A stretch of 64,000 nucleotides of DNA, taken from NCBI RefSeq assembly GCF_036588685.1, contig NC_086383.1:61083448-61147447 (forward strand), given 5' to 3'. A program made the translations under genes and the position numbers. This stretch comes from Mytilus trossulus. Its lineage: Eukaryota > Mollusca > Bivalvia > Mytilida > Mytilidae. Within the stretch, counting starts at the first letter, position 1; every line of letters begins with the position of its first letter. Shown in pieces: positions 33,613 through 43,674 of this stretch. The notes under the pieces are model-generated. The model saw only the letters and a program-made list of their open reading frames with translations. It made no database searches and had not been told where the DNA came from.

Positions 33613-36600
33613 CTGAAATAAAAAACAACAACTTTTAGTTGTATTTCTCAATAACGCGTTTACGCATATCTGTCTTTCAACTGTATATATGTTTTTCCAG
33701 GTTGTTTTAATTAACATAAGCAACGGTATGCTTTTAAAAACCTCATAAAAGATGCGAGGCTCATATAACCTTTTTTTTATATTATATTATTGTGTATGCC
33801 AGGCGCATGTTTTGTTTACAATACTCTTTGAAAAGTTACTACTATAAAACCACTTGGTCAAAGTGGCATTAATTCAAATCATATGATTTAATTATATTTG
33901 TTCTCGATATACATTTCATTAAATTAGATTAGATGACTTGGCGCTTTAAACATTCCTTCAAGTTTCATATTTTCAGAATAGTTACGACAGATAACCGCGC
34001 AAAAATAATTATTGTAGTTCTATAATTCTATAATTACACTTATATCAATTTTTTTTATATTGTAATGCAACACATTTGTGCAAATGGCTTATTCTCATTT
34101 CGCCTGAGCTGTCAAAATTATTATATAAAATTAATCCCATTTCACCTTAGTAAAATTTCAGGATATAAATAATTTACTAAGGCAAAATGGGAACTTGTGT
34201 AAACAAAGGGATTAAGTTATTCTTGTTTGTATAGCAATTATGTGTGATATTTGTTATTTTAATGTAAAAATCTGCCTTGAAATACTTTTTAAAAGATGGT
34301 TTTTTTTGTGGGCTCCCAATGTCTCAATTTTTGAATAATTCATTTAAGAATAACTCGTCTTTTTTTTTAATGGCAAACTTATAATGTACATGCAATAAAG
34401 AATCGCATGAGAGAAAAGCACTTAATACACAAAGCACAAGAATTATTTACATAAACATGAATAAATATTACTACATGTATAATGATATCATTTTACTTAT
34501 AAATTGACTTAGTTTTTTTTCTGCCAGGAAACATTACATTCACTCTGTGAATTTCAAGTGGATAAACCACATAGAATCTATATTTAATGAGTTAGGCACG
34601 AGCTTTATTGTTTTTAAACCAGTTTGCTGTATACGAAAAATCTTTAGTAAAATAGTACAGTGATTTACACACCATTTAGCTTGGACAATTTTATTCACTG
34701 TTTAAAAAGAGTTTTGAAATATAAAGATATCTGATTAATTTACCAGAGTCTTTTAGAATTTTGATGCAAAATTTAAAACTGCAAACTTACGATTGCCTAT
34801 AGGATCTGGAAAGAAAATGTAATTTATGCAAAGCGGATATTGGTGATTAATATCATGTACTATTTATTTGTAAAAATGCAGAGGTAGTGGAATTGAGAAA
34901 CAGATATTTACCACAATATTATAGAAATAATTCAAACATTGTTATGCAATATAAAATTATATAAGAAATTGTCAGTGTATATCTGAAAACTATCTTCTCT
35001 ACTTCAAATTTTGATTGTGTAAATTGTAAATCACATGTGAAAGCTTCTTTTAATCAAAAGATAGAATAGCGAGAAATATTTTTGTTAAATTTTCCCCTCA
35101 TTTCTGTTGAGCCTGCAATTAACAGCAAAAGTAGGCGAGACACCAGGTCCTGCAGAATCTTTACAAATTTTACAAATATATATATAATTAGCACAGTTTT
35201 TTTTGGTTTTTTTTCTTATCTAAGTTTCTGTTATATAATTAAACAAGTCTGTTGGAAAACAGTTTTTTTTGTTCTATTAAACTTTAAGTGTATTGCATTA
35301 TGTAAAAGATAAGTATATTATTTAGATTTTTCCAAGGATTTGTATAGTAATACTATACAACTCCTTGATTTTTCTAACTGCACAACTTTTATTGAATATG
35401 AAACAAACAATATTTCAAGAGAAGCAACTTTCATACTTAATACTGTTTTTATTGTAGATTTTTCCAGATTTCACAACTTTTGAAATCATATAAATGGTCA
35501 GTTTTATATAAATAACAATTCAAAAGGAACAATTCCCTAATTACATGTTGTTTAAAGTGCTATAAAAACACAGAGATTTAATTTGTTTATTTAATATTTT
35601 TATCTAAATTCACATGGGAGAAATCCGTTTGCGCCAAAAATGCGTCCTTTTGCGCCACAACATTATTTCTCAAATGCTACGTTTGCGCCACCTGTTTTTA
35701 AAATTTCATGGTATTATTTGCGCCAAAAACAAAACATACGATTGCGCCAATTAGAAGAAAAATGACTTTCTTCCTCCTTTATTCAGACTTGAAACCAGCA
35801 GTTAACACGGCAACTTATTGTTTATTTTTTCTGAAACATACTTTCTTCTTACTGCTGTTGCATGGGTTTTTCTAAATGTAATGTTTGTAGTAGCTTGTAA
35901 CTCCATTTTATTGCTACAAAGACAACCATTGGAGGATGAAATGCATAAAACAGATCATAATAATTCCTGTGGAATGCTTCTGTTCCATTACTGGTACGTC
36001 TTGTGGTAGATAGAGTTTCAGCCCATACGGATTGTGGGAACACAGCACTGTGTCAACATATGTGGATAAAATATAATCAGCAAAAGCTTCTTTTTTCTTC
36101 TCTTTTGGTATATTTCGCCTTAGTACAATTCCCATCTGGCCTTAATATATTTTTTACCGTTTTTACCTGGAATTCACAGTTAAGGCGAAATGAGAACACA
36201 CCGTGCAAATATGATGATACACTGTATATTTAACCCCACGTCCTTAAGACATTTTAGAAATTTTGGCTTTTTTTTATCAAAAGGTCATTAGAACTGAGAG
36301 CAAAGGTCTCATTGTAACATAGATATTGAATAGTGTAATGTTGTAAATTCATCGCTGATTTTTTTGTGTTTTTAAAATTAATTTTGGTATACTGTTTTGT
36401 TTTTATTTTGTTGTTTAATATTGTTTATTTAAACTTATTTTGCCACAAACATTGTAAATTGCTAATGACAATTACTAAAAGTTATTGATTGATCAAATGA
36501 TTATCACTAGCTATTTGTACAGAAAAAAAAAAAATTAAGTAACACTACGGTTAACCGACAAGGGGTTTTCAAAACAATTTTAAAAGAGTTGTAGTCTGGT

Positions 36601-36723
36601 TAAGTGCTTTTTTTTGTAACAAGGACGACAGGAAATGAAGTTGGTTTCTGCCTAGTTGTCATAATTTTACATCTAGTTTTATTAATATCTACGAAAAAAA
36701 GGTAATTCGAACGTTTAACATAC
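33613..36723 (-). other. 5' UTR intron of TRIM-3
   Basis: It is collinear with the TRIM-2 intron except for the 2117-bp transposon at 34086-36202. Donor: GAG|GTATGT at 36723-36722. Confidence 0.6.
34086..36202 (-). mobile_element. MULE-like DNA transposon relic, 2.1 kb
   Basis: It is flanked by an 8-bp target duplication GTGCAAAT (34078-34085 and 36203-36210); TRIM-2 has the empty site with one copy. Its ends are inverted: GGCTTATTCTCATTTCGCCT on the left against GGTGTGTTCTCATTTCGCCT read inward on the right, 16 of 20 matching. On the minus strand about 36135-35849 encodes, with one frameshift, FADYILSTYVD, then FPQSVWAETL and RTSNGTEAFHRNYYDLFY, the C-terminal pattern of MULE-type transposases of molluscs and insects. 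The N-terminal transposase is absent, so it is non-autonomous. Five TTGCGCCA-like words cluster at 35628-35752. The superfamily call rests on the protein motif and duplication length. Confidence 0.8.
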
Positions 36724-36850
36724 CTCAATTTATGTTTAAATCATATATGGCTACACAGAAGGTTTACAAGTACTGATAAAATTCGGATCACCAGATCTAA
36801 TATTCCAACGATCACAATGTAGCTTACTAAAAAGCTTGCTTAGGGTCACA
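36724..36850 (-). promoter_or_regulatory. Non-coding first exon and core promoter of TRIM-3
   Basis: The donor side is at 36724. The conserved element reads GATCACCAGAT (36786-36796), one base different from the other copies, so the CAGGTG E-box core is lost (CTGGTG on the minus strand). Spacing to the donor is 62 bp, as in TRIM-2. Confidence 0.6.
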
Positions 36851-37156
36851 AAAAGGTGTTTTCCAGTTTATATTATGCACCTGTTGTACAATGTTACAGA
36901 CTCTGAATTTGAATTTGAGTTTGAATTTGTGCAGACAATGTTGATGTTATATGTGGCTACTTTTTCCATTATATTAATCCATTATATTAATCTTCTATTT
37001 ATCATCTAAAATGACGTTCTTCTTTAAATCTGGATACGCAGCCATGTTCTTATTCCAACAAAACATGGGCTGCACATTTAAAAAATATTCCATTAAGATA
37101 TTGACAAATATAATACTCAAGGAGCAAAGAACATGGCATGAAATAATTATTTCTTA

Positions 37157-37438
37157 TGCCTCGTTCACACGTACATTTAATTCGAATTGAATTCGAATCG
37201 AATGCGAATCGAATTCGCTAATCGCGTTCACACACTCTTCTGTTTTAATTCGAATTAATTCGAATTAGCTAATTCGAATTAACCAATTCGCATTAAAAAT
37301 ACGTTTTTTGTTCATACGAATTAAAAGTTAACGTCGTTAGGACAGTAAAGCCAATTTTACGCGCATTGTAATTCGAATTAGAATTGACGTTAGAACTATT
37401 TAATGCGAATCGAATCTGAATTACGTGTGAACTCAGCA
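37157..37438. mobile_element. 282-bp MITE with TTA target duplication
   Basis: TTA flanks it at 37154-37156 and 37439-37441. The terminal inverted repeats are TGCCTCGTTCACACGTA and TGCTGAGTTCACACGTA, 14 of 17 identical. The interior is full of GAATTCGAATTAATTCGAAT-like AT palindromes. The paralogous site at ~25290 is empty. TTA duplication suggests the PIF/Harbinger superfamily. Confidence 0.85.
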
Positions 37439-37984
37439 TTAATTTAGGCTCTTTTGGATAGTTGTCTCAATGGCAATCATACCATATATTATTATATTTA
37501 CTGTAGAGATTGTTAATCGTGCTGTGTGGGTGCAGTAGAATGTGTTTATAACCTTAAACGTGGTGCGCCCTTATTTTGCGGTAAGGAAATTGTGAGAGAG
37601 CTGTGTACTTATTTCATTATATTAATTTTCAATTTATAAGTTTTTTTCTTGTGAAGTGTTTTGTCATTGCCAATTATACAACATCTTCTTATTTTATATC
37701 TATGCTTTACAACATGATACAAATTATGCTTTGAAATAGTGCAGAACATATCAATCTTGTGTTAAACAATCCTTCTATGTTTTTGTGTATATGTCGAATT
37801 GCATAATATAACTGGACAGATTATATCTGGTATTGTAAAACCCTCCGAGCAGTCGCCTAGCATTCAAATGGCTATATGGAAATTTGCCTCTGGAGTCAAC
37901 TTTTCCTGATAAGTCGACCATTTCCCATCCGTAAACTATTGGACTCTGAAACGGCTATTACTTGTCAAATTACATTGGTAGGGT

Positions 37985-38665
37985 ATCAATTTTCTATCGC
38001 ATGATTCTTTTGTAATGAATGTGACTTACCAAATTGACTACCTACCGGATTTGTATTAAATAACATGCGAAACACGACGACGGAGCAGAATCTGATTACC
38101 CTTCCGGAGCACCTAAGATCATCCCGAGTTTTTGGTGGGGTTCATTTTGATTACAGTAGTCTTTAGTTTTATATGTTGTGTTGTGTGTTTTATTATTGGT
38201 CTGTTTTTTTTTTCTTTTTTAGCAACGTCGTTGACAGGTTATTGTCTATGTGTGACTTTTAATGTCAATCTGGAATCGTTCACCTCCCATTCAAATCATG
38301 GCAACATAAAACTACTGCATAAATAGTTTTAATAAATTTGAAAATTACAAAAGTATTAGGACTATAGACAGCATGGAAGGAACTGTGCTTGATATTCATA
38401 TGATGAATAACTAATCTTTCAATCAATTTAGTTGAGGTCTGGAGCTGGTAGTCTTTTGTTAATTTATGTATTATTTTCGTTTTGTTATGTTTCTTCGGAA
38501 ACCTATTCTGACATCGGACTGGGACTTCTTTTAAACTGTGTTTTTCTTAGTGTTTTGTTGAAGATTTTTTTCTACATTGGCAATAGGTATAAGGAGAGGA
38601 TTGTGGGCTTGTTTTTCTAAATTGGATACTAAAAGAATAGGGGGGGTTGAGATCTTATGTTGAGT
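37985..38665 (+). repeat. Dispersed R-B element followed by degenerate R-A piece
   Basis: It is the same pair, in the same order, as at 25860-26650; part of the segmental duplication. Confidence 0.7.
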
Positions 38666-38956
38666 ATATTTATAACAGGCGCCATTTGCACTGCATTTGA
38701 CATCGAACGAAATATATTTTAAAAAAAAATAGATTAAAAGATTCCGTATTGAATTCTATAGGATTAAAATACACTGATATATTAAATAATCCATTTCACA
38801 ATACCAGATGCCGATTATGGTAAGACCGTTGCGGATTGCACCAAACGTAAAATGGTATTATAGATGTACATGTATCTGTATAAAATATTTAACTGTATTA
38901 CGTACAAACCACCGCTTATGTCAAATTCTTCAAGATTTTGATTATTTTATTTCAGG

Positions 38957-39140
38957 AGTAATTCAGTAAAAAGTAAAAACTCTATGGAAAAATGGAGCAA
39001 ACAGATTCTGCACGTCTGGGTACCAAACAAACACACCGCTAACACTATTACCAAGGTATACAACCAGCTGTCTGCTAATATCCGCTCTAACACTATCGTC
39101 ATGGTAACCAGGTCATCTTGCTCTTCATACATTTAAACGA
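38957..39140 (+). pseudogene. Damaged copy of the terminal exon (copy C)
   Basis: The acceptor TTTCAG|GAGTAATTCAG is intact, but the next codon is TAA and there is a 2-bp length change (CAGTAAAAAGTAAAAAC against CAGTCAAGTAAAAAC), so the frame is lost. The remainder (KWSKQILHVW region) is still easily aligned. Confidence 0.85.
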
Positions 39141-39297
39141 ATGGATGAACATCAGAACGAGCTACAAAGAAGAGTTTACACAAGCAAGCACAATGAATTG
39201 CGTTTATCACAAGCTAGCTTTCTTTGGCCTGTTTAAATTGAGTAAGTCACTGAATCTCAGAAGCAAAGAAGAGCAAAGCTTGGATGTTACATTTAAG

Positions 39298-39645
39298 AAC
39301 CGAGTCATTCCAACCACCGAGTCATTCGCCGAGCAATCCAACCACCGGGACATTCGAGTCGTTCCATTAAAGAGCAATCCAACCAACGAGTCATTCGATC
39401 ACCGAGCAATCTTACCACTGAGCCATTCGACCACTGAGCAATCCAACCCCCCAGTCATTTGATCACCGAGCAATTTAACCACCGAGTAATTCGATCACCG
39501 AGTAATCAAATCACCGAGCCATTAAAAAACCGAGTCATTTAACCACCGGGCCATTCGACCATCGAGTCATTCAACCACTGAGTGATTCGATTACCGAACC
39601 AACCAACCACCAAGCTATTCAACCACACAGTCATTCGACCTTCGA
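39298..39645 (+). repeat. Minisatellite, copy C (about 10 units)
   Basis: It is the same ~32-bp family as 4751-5330, with mostly ACCGAGTCATTCGATCACCG-type units. Confidence 0.85.
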
Positions 39646-40389
39646 TAAGATGTTGAATATGAAAAAAAAATGTCATCAAGAAACATTACTTGGTGACACA
39701 AATGAATTCCAAGTCATAACATTGAAATAAACTACTTGATGTGTATCATTGTAAAAGTTATGTATTGATAATAAAAGATCATTTTGGGAATATATTTGTT
39801 TTTGAAATATAATAACTAGACTCAATCTCAAAGAGACTTTACACAGTAAAACAATAAGAACAAACAAATAAACAAAACAAAGATTCGTTCACATATTAGC
39901 TCAATCTTAAATACAAGGATGATCAAAGAATACTACACGGGTGAGAGAAAACATGTTTAATACTCAGCGAAAAGTGATCATGTATCCATTTCACATTTTG
40001 GATACTTCATATATAACGATCTAACCCTAAGTATATAGCTGTTGATAAATATTTGCTTGCGAATGGTTTATCTAAACAAAGAGGTTTCCTGTTCTTAGTC
40101 TTTTTGGCTCCTCTAACAGATTAAACAAAGTTAGGTCGGTCCCCTCCGTAATATATCCAGTATGCCTTCGGAATATCAAATAGTGTCAAGAATTTCAATA
40201 ACGGCCAGGTACCAGTCTACAACAAAGGTGACTAAGATACCTGTTAAGTGCAAGGGAGACAACAAACCTAGTACGGGAACCAGTCTACAATTGGCAATCA
40301 TATCACATCTTTTTTTTTATTTAACAAAGGTGACTAAGATACATGTTGAGTGAAAGGTATAGAACAAACCTAGTATATCTAAAAGATCT

Positions 40390-40600
40390 TTTCAACATTG
40401 TTTTAAAATATAGGAAAAACATACCAAAGGGGCATTCAAACATTACAGTTAAAATTAAACTAACAACGCCATGGTTAAAAAAAAGAGGGAAAACAACAGA
40501 CAAACAGACGAACAACAGTACACAAGACACAACATACAAAACTAAATACTGAGCAACACGAACCCCACCAAAATCTGGGGGTTATTTCAGGTATTCCGGA
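40390..40600 (-). repeat. Dispersed mussel element R-B, reverse orientation
   Basis: It is the counterpart of 29205-29425 in copy B ('acgccatggttaaaaaaaag', 'ccccaccaaaatctggggg'). Confidence 0.75.
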
Positions 40601-41171
40601 AGTTAGTTTTCATATATAAATAAAAACGCTAAAAAATGTCACCTGAAAGTCCGAAGTAAATGCTCCTCAGAGGGAAAAAAATCATTACATTTCTATGCGC
40701 ATGTCAATAAAACTTTGAGTTATAATTCGTATAAAAATATGCCTTATTGTGTGGTAAGGGTGTGATATTGGATTTTCAATCTCTGTTACTCCTTCATTAA
40801 CAATACAGATGACAACTTTCTGGAAAAAAGGTTAATTTGTTATATTTCCCACTGGACGTTAAGTAAACAATCAGTCATTGAATTGTCAAAATCGCCACCA
40901 AATATTATTCCCGTACGATGTAAGATATGTAAGTAAATGTTTGATATGGACACGTTTTTATATAGATTTGACCGCTGGTTTTCCCGTTTGAATGGGTTTA
41001 CACTAGTAATTGTGTGGCCCTTTATAGCTTGCTGTTCGGTGTGAGCCAAGGCTCCGTCTTGAAGGCCGTACCTTGACCCTTAATGGTTTACTTTTATAAA
41101 CTGTTACTTGGATGGAGAGTTGTCTCTTTGGCACCCATACCACATCTTCCTATATCTACGTATATCTAAAA

Positions 41172-41375
41172 TTAAAATGGAAATGGGGAATGTGTAAAAG
41201 AGAAAACACCCCGACCATAGAAAACCCAACAGGAGAAGGTCACCAACAGGTCATCAATGTAGCGTGAAATTCCCGCACCCGGAGGCGTCCTTCATCTGGT
41301 CCCTTAACAAATATTGTATATACTAGTTCGGTGATAATGAACGCCATCCTAAACTCCAAATTGTACACAATTTAG
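41172..41375 (-). repeat. R-A end fragment inserted in copy C
   Basis: It is the reverse complement of the right end of R-A ('ggaaatggggaatgtg', 'cccgcacccggaggcgtcc', 'ccaaattgtacacaa'). Copies A and B read through from 'tatatctagaatacaag' without it. Confidence 0.75.
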
Positions 41376-41957
41376 AATAGAAGTCTTTTTTTTCCATCCC
41401 AAATGATATCTTCAAACAAATAAAAACAACTAGATATGTTAGCTAATTTAATGCAATTTTTATCATGTTTATGGTTTTGTAGTATGAGGTGAAAGTTGTC
41501 GGTTCAACCATATCAGTATAAAACTTTCGGATCTGGAATTTCGTGAGCCGGTTCGTTTATAATATTTCTTGGATGAAGTACCATTAGTTATATATTTTAG
41601 TATAGAATTTGATGGTATCAAAAATTATACGATACTTTCGTATTCTCGAAGGACGTCACCCGCATTCAGTGATCATTATATCAAAAACTAAGTATGATCA
41701 CCGTTTTCCCTCGAATTGTGTGAGATCCCGCCATTAATCATTTTACCGATCATCATAATATGCTACTGTGATTACTGATCTATTTTTAATTTATTTACCT
41801 GTAATCTTTCTAATCACAGATATTCTGCATCATTTAACTTTTCTTCTTATCTCGCCTTATTCTCGAGTCTGATTACAGATTACAAAACAAGTTATTAATG
41901 GTTTGTAAATTTATAACAAAAATTTGTTCAGCTGGCGTAGTCAAGTGGATACTTCGT

Positions 41958-42032
41958 CACCCGATTAGCTCAGTCGGCAGAGCATGAGACTTTTCACATC
42001 TCAGGTCGTGGGTTCGAGTCCCACTCAGAGCA
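41958..42032 (+). ncRNA. tRNA-Lys-like sequence, copy 3
   Basis: A box, B box (GGTTCGAGTCC), T-stem and anticodon stem are as in copy 1, with a 9-nt loop CTTTTCACA. The 3' acceptor strand has a further change (TCAGAGC). Probably not functional. Confidence 0.6.
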
Positions 42033-42094
42033 TGCGATTTTGATTGTTTCCATTGACACAGTCCAGCTTTTTGAGATGATTGGGTACATTATTG

Positions 42095-43612
42095 GATAAA
42101 AACAATGCAAATATTATTATGTATATCAGTCTTATTATGGATGTAAAAATGAAAATTGATTCTTCAAGGATTCAAGCAATGTGAATCGTCATGAATTTGT
42201 ATGAAGTACATGTATTAGCAACAAACGAGTGTAATAAGATAAAGGTCATATGAGAGCGAAAGCAGTGTATTTATTCACATTTATTTCTACGGAACAAAAA
42301 TTAATACATTATAATGATACTGTTTAACTTTTAAGATTAGAAATAGTGTCGTCAATATAATAGTTTCAATTTACCATGTTCATGAATGTAATGCATGCAT
42401 TTTAATAAATGCATAAAGGGTCCCTTTATAGCTTACTGTTCGGCATGAGCCAAGGCACTGTTTACTTTGACCTATAATGGATTTTATTTTAAAAATTGTG
42501 TATTGGATGGAGAGTCGTCTCATTAGCACTCTTATCCATCCTTCTTAATTATAGCTATATGATTTTGTTAAAAGCTTCCTTAACCGAGACACGTTAATTT
42601 ATTATTATATTCCTTTTGGAGGATGAAATTATTTAGAATGTTACAGTTAGTTGTTTATTTTCATATAAAATGTATTATATTTTCTAAGTAAGTAATTGTG
42701 ACTCAATACGCATTCACTATAAGTCACTATACATCTACACTGAGCCCTTCACAAACAGAACAACTATTTATTTACAAAGCTTACAATTTTGAACATATCA
42801 TGTAGAATGATGTAATATTCATGCTAACTATACATTGTCTGTAAAACAAAATAAATTAAATTCATATGTACATATATAAACAAAATCAGTAAAATATATG
42901 AGTGAGTTTTTATATATCATTCATTTACAGTAAACAACAAAAGATCTATACATTATCGTTTAAAAGTGACCGGATTTTCACAACATTGTATTTCGTATGA
43001 AAGTTTATTCCAAAGTATTAAGGGCCTTAATGCGAAAGATTTCTTCATTAAATTTATGTTCGGTCGCACAAAAGCTAAATAATAATTGCAAATGACCATA
43101 TATGTCTGCTATGTAAGTTAACAATTGGACACCTGAGTTCCTTTAATGAACAAGAATAAGTTTATGATATGGAATTATATATAATAAATTTGACCATTTT
43201 AGCTTTTTACATTTTGTTTTATACTATAGGGGTTCAACTTAGTATTGGATCATCAAGTATAATCATTGCAGCCTTTTTCTACATTATCAGTATATTTTCA
43301 TATCCATCTTCATAAAAATACACCATACTGAACAACAAAAATCAAATATGGGTTGAATATAAGCATTATAAAACAGCTTTCGACTACTTACACGTATACA
43401 AATCTTAATTCTGAATAGCAGTGCGATACGAGAACTAAAGTTTTTACATACATAGTCAATTTGAAATGGATTTATTGGGAAAACAAATCACTCTTAATCT
43501 GGCATTTTAACATCAAGTATGATAAAACATGATAGTAATTTAAAAATAATAAGTGTATGCATGTTCTACATGATATACCTTACTTTATAAAATAATGGCA
43601 CGCATTTGTCTC
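42095..43612. other. AT-rich intergenic sequence, no gene seen
   Basis: A short reverse-facing echo of module sequence ('ttatagcttactgttcggca') lies near 42420-42530. Nothing else is recognised. Confidence 0.5.
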
Positions 43613-43613
43613 A

Positions 43614-43637
43614 CCCCCCCCCCCCCCCCCCCCCCCC
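43614..43637 (-). repeat. 24-nt C homopolymer (G run in the TRIM-4 3' UTR)
   Basis: Twenty-four consecutive C on the plus strand begin 37 bp downstream of the TRIM-4 stop, so the mRNA would carry a G run. Exact length may be a base-calling estimate. Confidence 0.85.
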
Positions 43638-43674
43638 ATTAGAATCATTTACAGATTTGTTTTTTAGTTTTGTA

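Larger units (their letters stand above)
38735..42095. repeat. Segmental duplication module, copy C
   Basis: It is paralogous to copies A and B. It contains a damaged terminal exon, minisatellite, R-B element, an R-A-type insertion and a tRNA-like sequence. No other supported gene in 39.65-41.93 kb. Confidence 0.8.
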
